A DNA stretch of 64,000 nt, from the NCBI RefSeq assembly GCF_014851865.1, contig NZ_JACVAM010000006.1, forward strand, positions 214,681-278,680, in the 5' to 3' direction. Shown here piece by piece: positions 1 to 7,450 of this stretch (its first letter is position 1; each line of letters opens with the position of its first letter). Origin of the DNA: Pseudomonas sp. PDM16. GTDB taxonomy: Bacteria > Pseudomonadota > Gammaproteobacteria > Pseudomonadales > Pseudomonadaceae. Below the pieces are notes generated by a model. That model was not told where the DNA came from. It was given only the letters and a program-made list of their open reading frames with translations, and ran no database searches. The position numbers and the translations under genes were made by a program.

Positions 1-215
1 CCCACCGCGGGCGGCACCAGCAGCAACGGCAGGTAGCGCAACAGGCTGGCGGCGGCCTCGGTCATGGGCTCACCCACCTCACCACGCACCAACAGGAAGA
101 CGAACAGCAGCAGCATGCCGATGATCGGCCCCGGCAGCATTGGAAGGAAGAGAACATTGAGGGCGGTGCCGAGCAATTGGAACAGCACCAGCCAGGTCAG
201 GCCGCGAAGCAGCAT
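1..215 (-). CDS. CidA/LrgA family holin-like membrane protein (N-terminal part)
   Basis: This gene runs off the left edge, so only the first 71 or so residues are visible. The reverse strand reads MLLRGLTWLVLFQLLGTALN, then a PMLPGPIIGMLLLF stretch and an LLVRGEV turn. That Leu-rich, Pro-Gly-containing pattern is characteristic of the CidA/LrgA family, small inner-membrane proteins with four to five helices that are linked to murein hydrolase export or to acetate/pyruvate overflow metabolism. The ATG at 215 is preceded by a GGAG about nine bases upstream. It is divergent from the MaoC gene, with 162 bp between them. CidA and LrgA cannot be told apart from this fragment. Confidence 0.75.
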   Translation of the reverse strand, partial: MLLRGLTWLVLFQLLGTALNVLFLPMLPGPIIGMLLLFVFLLVRGEVGEPMTEAAASLLRYLPLLLVPPAV

Positions 216-377
216 GCAGGAGACTCCGGCTAGGAAAAGGGCGCCATTATAGGCATGCCGATGGGTGCGCCATAAACCGCGACTTTCGGCTTGACCCGCC
301 CACGCGGGCCATGCTGTTCTAGGGCAAGCCTGGTTCACCAAAAACAACAACTGACCTCGCATCCTCAAGGAGGATCT

Positions 378-833
378 ATGCCCTTGGTATCCGTTGCACA
401 GCTGCAAGACTATGTAGGCAAGGAACTCGGACGTTCCGAATGGCTGACCATCGATCAGCAGCGCATCAACCAGTTCGCCGAATGCACCGGCGACCATCAG
501 TTCATCCACGTCGACCCCGTAAAAGCCAAGCACACGCCATTTGGCACCACCATCGCTCACGGTTTCCTCAGCCTATCGTTGATCCCGGTGCTGATGGAGA
601 AGCTCATGCTCGCTCCTGAAGGCCTGAAGATGGCCGTCAACTACGGTCTGGACAGCGTGCGCTTCATCCAGCCGGTCAAGGTGGACTCGCGCGTACGCCT
701 GGCCGCCAAGGTGCTCGACATCACCGAGAAGCGCCCCGGCCAATGGCTATTCAAAGTCGAGGCCACCCTAGAGATCGAGGGTGAGGAAAAGCCTGCCTAC
801 ATCGCCGAGTCGCTGTCGCTCTGCTTCGTCTGA
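378..833 (+). CDS. MaoC-like (R)-specific enoyl-CoA hydratase
   Basis: A 151-residue single hot-dog-fold protein, the usual length for monofunctional MaoC/PhaJ-type hydratases, which hydrate trans-2-enoyl-CoA to (R)-3-hydroxyacyl-CoA. The family signature is present around residues 35-65: the catalytic Asp/His region (ECTGDHQFIHVD) and the AHGFLSLSL loop that packs the active site. The ATG at 378 follows a strong AAGGAGG Shine-Dalgarno; the frame stays open upstream but that extension has no family similarity. It is monocistronic. The substrate is not predictable from sequence. It may feed PHA synthesis or act on branched or oxidised acyl-CoAs. Confidence 0.85.
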   Translation: MPLVSVAQLQDYVGKELGRSEWLTIDQQRINQFAECTGDHQFIHVDPVKAKHTPFGTTIAHGFLSLSLIPVLMEKLMLAPEGLKMAVNYGLDSVRFIQPVKVDSRVRLAAKVLDITEKRPGQWLFKVEATLEIEGEEKPAYIAESLSLCFV

Positions 834-928
834 TTGCCCAGCGGTTCGCAACCAACGGGGCGCTCAGGCGCCCCGTTTGCATTCACCGCTGGCATACTCC
901 CGTGCATGCCCCGACCAGGATGTCCGTC

Positions 929-2638
929 ATGCCCTATCGCCCCACCGTCCTTTCATTTGCCCTGCTGCTCACCGCGTGCGGTGATGGGGAGCCGCTGCTG
1001 CCGGCAGATGCGGTACTGCCCGACGGCGGTCGTTATCGCGGTGACGTGGTCGACGGCCGGCTCCAGGGCGAGGGCCGGGTCGACTACGCCAACGGCGTTT
1101 ACTACACAGGCCACTTCAAAGACGGTCAGTTCGACGGCCCTGGTGAATGGCACGGTGCCAGCGGCGAAAGCTACAAGGGCAGCTTCCACCTAGGCCTTTT
1201 CGACGGCCAGGGAGAGCTGGACTACGGCAATGGCACTCGCTACATCGGCGGTTTCAAACAGGGCCGCATGAACGGCGAGGGTCATCTGCAGCAGGGCCCC
1301 ATGAGCTATCGCGGCGAATTCCGCGACGACCGCTATCACGGCCTCGGCAGACTGGAGATGCCGGATGGCAGCAGCTACCAGGGCCGTTTCGTACGTGGCG
1401 AGCCAGAGGGCGAAGGCCTACGCAGCAACGCCGAGGGCCAATTCAGCGGAACCTTCAAGAAGGGTATGCTGCAGGGCGAAGGCAGCTACAAGGGCACCGA
1501 CGGCGACAGCTATAACGGCACCTTCCGCGACAATCTCTTTCATGGCAAAGGGCGCTATCAGAGCGGCGACGGCGACGGCGAGGTCTGGAGCGGCCGTTTC
1601 GAAGGGGGGGCGCTGAACGGCAAGGGCGAGTTTCGCGGGGCCGACGGCCGACACTACGAAGGTCAGTTCCGCTACTGGCAGTTCCACGGTCAGGGCAAAC
1701 TGAGCCTGGTCGATGGCAGCGTCTACCAGGGTGAGTTCGTCAATGGCGAATACTCCGGGGAGGGTGCGCTCACCACCCTCGACGGCAGCCGCACCCAAGG
1801 CATCTGGCGTGGCGGTGAACTAATCCGTCAGGCGAGCGGCGAGGCCCGCCCGGATCCGCTGGAACTCGGCCTGTTGCGCCAGGGTCAACTGCTGCAGGAG
1901 GCGCTGGACGCCCTGCCCGCATCCACTCCGGCGGTGGAGCTGTACAGCCTGACCCTGGCCGGCGATGGCAAGCAGAGCGTGTTCCTTCGTGAGGCCGACT
2001 ATGTCAGCAAGCTGCTGCGCGAGCGTTTCGGCGCGCGCGGCAACGTCACCCTGACCAACCATCGCGATCACCTGAGTGATCGCCCACTCGCCACCCGCGA
2101 GAGCCTGACTCGCGCCGTGCAGGCCCTCGCCGAACGCAGCGGCCCGGAGGATCTGGTGTTCATCTACCTGACCAGCCACGGCTCCAGCAATCACGAGCTG
2201 AACATCGACCAGCCGCGCCTGCAGCTGGCCGATCTCCCTGCTGCCGAACTAGCCGCCCTGCTCAAGCCATTGAATGACCGGCACAAGGTGGTGGTGATCT
2301 CGGCTTGCTACTCGGGCGGTTTCATCCCGCCACTGAAGAACGACAAAACCCTGGTGATGACCGCCGCGCGCGCCGACCGGGTGTCGTTCGGCTGCTCCGA
2401 GGAAAACGACTTCACCTACTTCGGCCGCGCGCTGTTCGCCGAGGCCCTCAACGAAACCGACGACCTCAGCCGCGCCTTCGAGCTGGCCAAGACCAAGGTC
2501 GCCGAGCGCGAACAGGCCGAGGAGTTCGAGCCTTCCGAGCCGCAACTGTGGGCACCGCAGGCGGTGCTGGAGCACTGGAAGAAACTACGCAAGCAACAGG
2601 CCGAGCAGGCCCTGACCGCGGCGACGAAAGCGCAGTAA
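929..2638 (+). CDS. MORN-repeat lipoprotein with C-terminal C13/caspase-like peptidase domain
   Basis: A 569-residue predicted lipoprotein. The signal peptide ends in LLLTAC with Cys17 as the acylated residue. Residues of about 30-300 are a long run of MORN-type repeats (YxGxFxxGxxxGxG, about a dozen copies). From about 340 a clan-CD cysteine peptidase domain of the Peptidase_C13 (legumain) type follows, with His417 in YLTSHGS and Cys460 in VISACYSGG, so the catalytic dyad looks intact. I chose the ATG at 929 because AGGAT lies upstream and it leaves a normal-length signal; ATGs at 902 and 920 are in frame. Substrate and partner are unknown. The MORN array probably binds a lipid or protein at the envelope (inference). 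Confidence 0.8.
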   Translation: MPYRPTVLSFALLLTACGDGEPLLPADAVLPDGGRYRGDVVDGRLQGEGRVDYANGVYYTGHFKDGQFDGPGEWHGASGESYKGSFHLGLFDGQGELDYGNGTRYIGGFKQGRMNGEGHLQQGPMSYRGEFRDDRYHGLGRLEMPDGSSYQGRFVRGEPEGEGLRSNAEGQFSGTFKKGMLQGEGSYKGTDGDSYNGTFRDNLFHGKGRYQSGDGDGEVWSGRFEGGALNGKGEFRGADGRHYEGQFRYWQFHGQGKLSLVDGSVYQGEFVNGEYSGEGALTTLDGSRTQGIWRGGELIRQASGEARPDPLELGLLRQGQLLQEALDALPASTPAVELYSLTLAGDGKQSVFLREADYVSKLLRERFGARGNVTLTNHRDHLSDRPLATRESLTRAVQALAERSGPEDLVFIYLTSHGSSNHELNIDQPRLQLADLPAAELAALLKPLNDRHKVVVISACYSGGFIPPLKNDKTLVMTAARADRVSFGCSEENDFTYFGRALFAEALNETDDLSRAFELAKTKVAEREQAEEFEPSEPQLWAPQAVLEHWKKLRKQQAEQALTAATKAQ

Positions 2639-2707
2639 TCGGCGATCAACTTCCACCCGGATCTGCCGATTCGCTCTAAGCTGACAGCTAATAGTGGAGG
2701 AACAAGC

Positions 2708-3349
2708 ATGTACTTGACGCCCCAGCACATCCTGCTCGCCGGAGCCACCGGCCTCACCGGCGAGCACCTGCTCGACCGTCTGCTCAACGAGCCGACCATC
2801 AGCCGCGTGCTGGCGCCCAGCCGCAGCCCGCTGGCCGAGCACCCGCACCTGGACAACCCGGTCGGCCAACTGAGCGACCTGTTGCCACAACTGGGCGGGC
2901 AGATCGATGCGGCCTTCTGCTGCTTGGGCACCACCATCCGCCAGGCCGGCTCGCAGGACGCCTTCCGCGCCGTCGACCAGGAACTGGTCCTGGCCTTCGC
3001 CCGCCGCGCTCGCGAACTGGGCACCCGCCACCTGCTGGTGATCAGTGCCCTGGGCGCCGACCCGCGCTCGACGGTGTTCTACAACCGGGTCAAGGGTGAG
3101 ACCGAGGAGGCGCTCAAGGCGATGGATTGGCCACAGCTGACCATCGTCCGTCCGTCCCTGCTGCTCGGTCCGCGCCGCGAGTTCCGCCTCGGCGAGCGCC
3201 TGGCCGCGCCGCTGCTGCGCTGGATTCCCGGCAAGTACCGCGGCATCGAGGTCGCCGCCCTGGCCCGCGCGCTGTGGCGCCTGGCTCTGGAAGAGAGCGA
3301 CGGCATCCGTATCGTCGAATCCGACGAACTGCGCCGCCTGGGTCGCTGA
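2708..3349 (+). CDS. NAD(P)-binding oxidoreductase, atypical SDR (NAD(P)H-binding family)
   Basis: A 213-residue Rossmann-fold protein. The dinucleotide-binding motif GATGLTGEHLL sits at residues 12-22, followed by a DAAFCCLGTT strand and an FYNRVKGETEEAL helix containing the Tyr-x3-Lys pair of atypical SDRs. The length fits the HTATIP2/YwnB-like group. A GGAGGA sequence sits just before the ATG. The stop overlaps the next gene's ATG by one base (TGATG), so it is translationally coupled to the methyltransferase. The substrate is unknown. Confidence 0.75.
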   Translation: MYLTPQHILLAGATGLTGEHLLDRLLNEPTISRVLAPSRSPLAEHPHLDNPVGQLSDLLPQLGGQIDAAFCCLGTTIRQAGSQDAFRAVDQELVLAFARRARELGTRHLLVISALGADPRSTVFYNRVKGETEEALKAMDWPQLTIVRPSLLLGPRREFRLGERLAAPLLRWIPGKYRGIEVAALARALWRLALEESDGIRIVESDELRRLGR

Positions 3350-3960
3350 TGGGCTTCTACGACGACAAGATCCTGCCCCACCTGATCGACTTCGCCTGTG
3401 GCATGGGCCACGTGATGAAGACCCGTGCCCAGGTGGTACCCATGGCAGAAGGCCGGGTGTTGGAGATCGGCATCGGCACCGGGCTCAACCTCAGTTTCTA
3501 CGATGCGCAGAAGGTCAGCGCCATAGTCGGCGTCGACCCGGCCGCGCAAATGCAGACCCTGGCGCGCCAGCGCGCGGCCAACATCGGCATCCCGGTGGAG
3601 ATGGTCGCCCTCGAGCTGGGGCAGATCCAGGCTGCCGACGCCAGCTTCGACAGCATCGTCTGCACCTTCACCCTGTGCACCATCCCCGATCCGCTGGCCG
3701 CGCTGCAGGAGATGCGCCGCGTGCTCAAGCCCGGCGGCAAATTCCTGTTCAGCGAGCACGGCCGCGCACCGGATGCCGGCGTACGCGCCTGGCAGAACCG
3801 CATCACCCCGTTGTGGAAACCACTGGCCGGCGGCTGCCATCTCAACCGCGACATCCCCGCCCTGCTCAGCGCCGGCGGCTTCCACATCCGCGAGGTGCAG
3901 AGCAGCTACCTGCCCGGCCCGCGACCGATGACCTGGGTGTGGCGCGGTTGGGCCGACTGA
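3349..3960 (+). CDS. Class I SAM-dependent methyltransferase
   Basis: A 203-residue protein with the class I methyltransferase motifs: motif I VLEIGIGTGLNLSFY at about residues 36-50, an acidic residue in VGVDPAAQM (motif II), and a motif IV/V region FDSIVCTFTLCTIPDP followed by LKPGGKFLFSEHG. The layout resembles the UbiE/Methyltransf_11 group acting on small molecules. Translation probably restarts at the overlapping TGATG after the upstream oxidoreductase; longer upstream extensions of the frame only read through that gene out of frame. The methyl acceptor is unknown. Confidence 0.8.
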   Translation: MGFYDDKILPHLIDFACGMGHVMKTRAQVVPMAEGRVLEIGIGTGLNLSFYDAQKVSAIVGVDPAAQMQTLARQRAANIGIPVEMVALELGQIQAADASFDSIVCTFTLCTIPDPLAALQEMRRVLKPGGKFLFSEHGRAPDAGVRAWQNRITPLWKPLAGGCHLNRDIPALLSAGGFHIREVQSSYLPGPRPMTWVWRGWAD

Positions 3961-4024
3961 TCCCTGCAGGTTGACTCGTCCGGGCCGGCCGGCAAGCATG
4001 GCGCTTTTGCCCAAGGAAACCGCC

Positions 4025-4492
4025 ATGAGCCTGGAATCGGTCCGCGCCTTCTTCGCCGCCAAGGCCCCCGACATCGCCATCATCGAGCTGGAAACCAGCA
4101 CCGCCACCGTGGCCCTGGCCGCCGAAGCCCATGGCGTGGAGCCAGGACAGATCGCCAAGACCCTGGCCTTCTGCATCGGCGAGCGCGAGCTGCTGGTGGT
4201 GGCGCGCGGCGATGCCCGCCTGGACAACCGCAAGCTCAAGGAAGCCTTCGGCGCCAAGGCCAAGATGCTCGACGCAGAGACGGTGGTGGCGCTGACCGGG
4301 CACCCGGTCGGCGGCGTCTGCCCGTTCGGCCTGGCCACTGACCTGGCGGTGTACTGCGACCGCTCGCTGCTCGACTACGAAGAAGTGCTGCCGGCGGCAG
4401 GCGCCATCCACAGCGCGGTGCGCATCTGCCCGAAGCGCATGGCCGAGCTGGTGCAAGGCGAGTGGGTAGACGTCTGCCAGGCCGTTGCCTGA
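4025..4492 (+). CDS. YbaK/EbsC-family aminoacyl-tRNA deacylase
   Basis: A 155-residue stand-alone editing-domain protein of the YbaK/ProX superfamily, which hydrolyses mischarged aminoacyl-tRNAs (Cys- or Ala-tRNAPro, or others). Family features seen are the start ESVRAFFAAKAPDI, the IAKTLAF strand with the conserved Lys, the DARLDNRKLKEAFG segment, and the glycine loop GHPVGGVCPFG followed by DRSLLDYEEVLPAAG. The ATG at 4025 has AAGGAAA seven bases upstream; an earlier in-frame start at 3971 lacks a good site. It is convergent with the YceK lipoprotein, with a repeat element between them. Substrate specificity cannot be assigned. Confidence 0.8.
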   Translation: MSLESVRAFFAAKAPDIAIIELETSTATVALAAEAHGVEPGQIAKTLAFCIGERELLVVARGDARLDNRKLKEAFGAKAKMLDAETVVALTGHPVGGVCPFGLATDLAVYCDRSLLDYEEVLPAAGAIHSAVRICPKRMAELVQGEWVDVCQAVA

Positions 4493-4496
4493 AACA

Positions 4497-4637
4497 GAGC
4501 CTGTTCAAAAGCTAGCGAGCTAGAGCCAAACGGTGGCGGAAATGGCTGAGGAAGCGGAGTTTACAGGTGGTAAATGAGCATTCCGAAGCCGCTTCCAACG
4601 CCGTTTGGCCGACACGCAGCAGGTTTTGGACAGGCTC
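4497..4637. repeat. 141-bp MITE-like inverted-repeat element
   Basis: The ends are GAGCCTGTTCAAAA and its near-perfect inverse (4624-4637, one mismatch). Inner segments are also inverted (AAACGGTGGCGGAA versus TTCCAACGCCGTTT). No coding potential. It fills the gap between the convergent deacylase and YceK genes, and its right end touches the YceK stop codon. The tract reading TTTACAGGTGGTAAATGAGCA recurs, modified and inverted, at about 5619-5644. It could act as a bidirectional terminator. Confidence 0.6.
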
Positions 4638-4931
4638 TCAGTTACCGCCGCTGACGCCGAGACCTATGCCCAGCTCGGCGGCCACGGCGAAGGGCAGCAA
4701 GAGCGTTTCCAGCAGCGCACTGAATGGCAGGTCGAGACCAGCATACTTGGGCGCCTCGGCGCCGAAGCGCTCCACCGGGCAACAACCGCCCTGCAGCGAA
4801 TACCAGTCCAGACGGGTGCCGGAATAGATAATCGGCGCGCCGGGCTTGGCCGCATCCAAAGTACGTACGCTGGCGCAGCCAGGCAGCAGAACGCAGAGCA
4901 GCAGCACGCTGCCGTAGAGATAAGCCTTCAT
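4638..4931 (-). CDS. YceK/YidQ-family lipoprotein
   Basis: A 97-residue lipoprotein. The signal peptide MKAYLYGSVLLLCVLLPGC puts the lipidated Cys at residue 19. The mature part has APIIYSGTRLDWYSLQGGCC and LDLPFSALLETLLLPFAVA, the usual pattern of the DUF1375 (YceK/YidQ) family of small envelope lipoproteins of unknown role. The ATG overlaps the ubiX stop by one base, so it is coupled to ubiX. Its stop codon directly adjoins the right end of the 4497-4637 repeat, which may mean the 3' end was reshaped by that element. Confidence 0.75.
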   Translation of the reverse strand: MKAYLYGSVLLLCVLLPGCASVRTLDAAKPGAPIIYSGTRLDWYSLQGGCCPVERFGAEAPKYAGLDLPFSALLETLLLPFAVAAELGIGLGVSGGN

Positions 4932-5563
4932 CAGTCGTCGCCGCTGATCAGGTGATGTTCGCCCCAGCGCGGCAGCATGTCCTGGGGGATGCCCAGGCAG
5001 TTGAGGATGCGCGCGACGACGAAGTCGACCAGGTCGTCCACCGTCTGCGGCTGGTGATAGAAGCCCGGCGAGGCCGGCAGGATGGTCACGCCGAGGTTGG
5101 ACAGCTTTAGCATGTTCTCCAGGTGGATGCTGGAGTACGGCGCCTCGCGCGGCACCAGGATCAGCTGGCGGCGCTCCTTGAGCACCACATCGGCGGCGCG
5201 CTCGATCAGGTTGTTGCAGGCGCCGGTGGCGATGGCCGACAGGGTGCCGGTGCTGCATGGCACCACTACCATGGCGGCCGGGGCGCCGGAGCCCGAGGCC
5301 GGCGGCGCCATCCAGTCTTCCTTGCCATACACGCGGATCTGCCCGGACGCTGCACCGGTGTACTCGGAAAGGAACTGCTGCATGGCCTGCGGCTTGGCCG
5401 GCAGGGTGACGTCGGTCTCGGTGGCCATCACCAGCTGCGCCGCCTTAGAAATCAGGAAGTGCACCTCGCGGTCTTCCTGCACCAGGCAGTCGAGCAGGCG
5501 CAGGCCGTACTGGGCGCCGGAAGCGCCGGTCATGGCCAATGTGATGCGTTCCGGACCTGCCAT
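4931..5563 (-). CDS. ubiX: Flavin prenyltransferase UbiX
   Basis: A 210-residue protein matching UbiX over its length. It makes prenylated FMN from FMN and dimethylallyl phosphate, the cofactor of the UbiD decarboxylase in ubiquinone synthesis. Visible motifs are ITLAMTGASGAQYGLRLLD (FMN-binding start), VVVPCSTGTLSAIATG with the catalytic Ser/Cys region, and LVPREAPYSSIHLENM with the conserved REAP phosphate-binding stretch. It lies downstream of mpl in the same direction, separated by 150 bp that contain a repeat, and is coupled to the YceK gene. ubiX beside mpl is a familiar Pseudomonas arrangement. Confidence 0.93.
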   Translation of the reverse strand: MAGPERITLAMTGASGAQYGLRLLDCLVQEDREVHFLISKAAQLVMATETDVTLPAKPQAMQQFLSEYTGAASGQIRVYGKEDWMAPPASGSGAPAAMVVVPCSTGTLSAIATGACNNLIERAADVVLKERRQLILVPREAPYSSIHLENMLKLSNLGVTILPASPGFYHQPQTVDDLVDFVVARILNCLGIPQDMLPRWGEHHLISGDD

Positions 5564-5589
5564 AAATTCACTCTCACTGCTGTTGCGCT

Positions 5590-5690
5590 TGGTTATGCCG
5601 CGTTGGAAACCCGCTCAAAATGCTCATTTACGCGCAGTAAACTGCGCTTTTTCGCAGGTTTCCGCCTTGCCTAACCTGCGCTCACGACGC
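5590..5690. repeat. Intergenic palindromic repeat between mpl and ubiX
   Basis: Contains the palindrome GCGCAGTAAACTGCGC (5631-5646) and a TCAAAATGCTCATTTA tract that matches, inverted, the core of the 4497-4637 element (TAAATGAGCATT). GTTGGAAACCC and CAGGTTTCCGCC flank it. It looks like a member of a dispersed non-coding repeat family, possibly a transcript processing or attenuation site between the two genes. The boundaries are approximate. Confidence 0.45.
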
Positions 5691-5713
5691 ATTGAGAGCG
5701 AATTTTCCGTTTT

Positions 5714-7066
5714 CTATTCTTCCAACGCCTTGGCCAGCTTGCCATGCAGGCCGCCAAAACCGCCGTTGCTCATGATCACCACTTGGGTGCCAGGCGCAGC
5801 CACGGCCTTGACGCCGGCGATGATCGTCTCCAGCGAATCGCAAACCTGGGTCGGCACAGTGGAGCCCGCCACGGTGGCGGCCAGATCCCAGCCCAGGTTG
5901 GCCGGGGCGTACCAGAACACCTGGTCGGCCTGCACCACGGAATCCGGCAGGCCATCACGGTGGGCGCCGAGCTTCATCGAGTTGGAACGCGGCTCGATCA
6001 CGGCCACGACCTGCGCATCACCGACGCGCTTGCGCAGGCCGTCGAGGGTGGTAGCGATGGCGGTCGGATGGTGGGCGAAGTCGTCGTAGATGGTCACGCC
6101 TTTCACTTCCGCGACCTTCTCCATGCGTCGTTTGACGCTCTTGAAGCTGGACAGGCCGGCGATGCCCAGCTCCGGCACCACGCCGACATGCCGCGCCGCA
6201 GCCAGGGTGGCCAAGGCGTTGGCCACGTTGTGCTGACCGGTCAGCTCCCACTCCACGATGCCCTCAACCTTGCCGTCGAACACCACTTCAAAGCGCGATC
6301 CGTCCTCGCTGAGCAGGCGTGCCTGCCACTGGCCGCCGGTGCCAGTGGTCTGCACCGGGGTCCAGCAGCCCATCTTGATCACTCGCGCCAAGGCCTCTTC
6401 GGCTTGCGGATGAATGATCAGCCCTTCACCAGGAACCGTACGCACCAGATGGTGGAACTGCCGCTCGATGGCCGCCAGGTCCGGGAAGATATCCGCGTGG
6501 TCGAACTCCAGGTTGTTGAGGATCGCCGTGCGCGGGCGGTAGTGAACGAACTTGCTGCGCTTGTCGAAGAAGGCGCTGTCGTACTCGTCGGCCTCGACCA
6601 CGAAGAACGGCGTGCCGCCCAGGCGCGCGGACACGCCAAAGTTCTGCGGCACGCCGCCGATCAGGAAGCCTGGGCTCATGCCGGCATGCTCCAGCACCCA
6701 GGCCAGCATGCTGGTGGTGGTGGTCTTGCCGTGGGTGCCGGCTACGCCGAGTACCCAGCGGCCCTGCAGCACATGGTCGGCCAGCCACTGCGGGCCGCTG
6801 ACATAGGGCAGACCCTGGTTGAGCACATATTCCACCGCGGGGTTGCCGCGGCTCAGGGCGTTGCCGATCACCACCAGGTCGGGGGCCGGCTGCAGGTGTT
6901 CGGGCAGGTAGCCCTGCATCAGCTCGATGCCCTGGGCTTCGAGCTGGGTGCTCATGGGCGGGTAGACGCTGGCGTCGGAGCCGGTGACGCGGTGCCCGAG
7001 TTCCTTGGCCAGCACCGCCAGGGAGCCCATGAAGGTACCGCAGATACCGAGAATATGAATGTGCAT
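5714..7066 (-). CDS. mpl: UDP-N-acetylmuramate:L-alanyl-gamma-D-glutamyl-meso-diaminopimelate ligase
   Basis: A 450-residue Mur-ligase-family enzyme that re-attaches recycled murein tripeptide to UDP-MurNAc in the cytoplasm. The N-terminal Rossmann segment is MHIHILGICGTFMGSLA, the ATP-binding loop is GVAGTHGKTTTTSML, and the central domain has EADEYDSAFFDKRSKF and NNLEFDHADIFPDL. The C-terminal domain carries DDFAHHPTAI and EPRSNSMKLG. These are diagnostic for Mpl rather than MurC. It is divergent from the permease gene, across a 384-bp spacer. Confidence 0.95.
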   Translation of the reverse strand: MHIHILGICGTFMGSLAVLAKELGHRVTGSDASVYPPMSTQLEAQGIELMQGYLPEHLQPAPDLVVIGNALSRGNPAVEYVLNQGLPYVSGPQWLADHVLQGRWVLGVAGTHGKTTTTSMLAWVLEHAGMSPGFLIGGVPQNFGVSARLGGTPFFVVEADEYDSAFFDKRSKFVHYRPRTAILNNLEFDHADIFPDLAAIERQFHHLVRTVPGEGLIIHPQAEEALARVIKMGCWTPVQTTGTGGQWQARLLSEDGSRFEVVFDGKVEGIVEWELTGQHNVANALATLAAARHVGVVPELGIAGLSSFKSVKRRMEKVAEVKGVTIYDDFAHHPTAIATTLDGLRKRVGDAQVVAVIEPRSNSMKLGAHRDGLPDSVVQADQVFWYAPANLGWDLAATVAGSTVPTQVCDSLETIIAGVKAVAAPGTQVVIMSNGGFGGLHGKLAKALEE

Positions 7067-7450
7067 CGATGACCTCGAAACAGGCCGGGAGGCCCCGGCA
7101 GAACTGGCCGCAGGGTAGCACAGGGCGGCACCTGACAGGCTGCCGTACCACCCCGCGAAATCTCGACTAGAGTGTCAGGAGTCTCGGAACACCGAGACGG
7201 CATGAGGTTCCTCGTCGTCCATGCCCGCAAGCTGTCAGCGACCGGATGTCCGTCTGCGCTTCGATCTCGCTGGGAGAGTTTCCCGGCCCTCGGGGGAACA
7301 CCATCCGCCATGCCGAGCATGGCTGCCGAGCCCGTCCGGGCTCTCCTCCGTACACATCCTCCTGCTGTCAGCCGCTGTGCTCCATCCCGTTTCAAGCAAG
7401 GCCGCAATTCCTACAAGAACCCGAGCCAACGCGAAATGCAGGAGAGGACC
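7067..7450. other. Divergent regulatory region between mpl and the permease operon
   Basis: A 384-bp spacer with no credible gene. GTCTCGG and CCGAGAC (7187-7204) form a 7-bp stem with an AACA loop about 250 bp before the permease start; this could be an operator or attenuator. No clear sigma-70 or sigma-54 promoter was recognised by eye. The permease start is preceded by AGGAGAGG. Confidence 0.3.
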
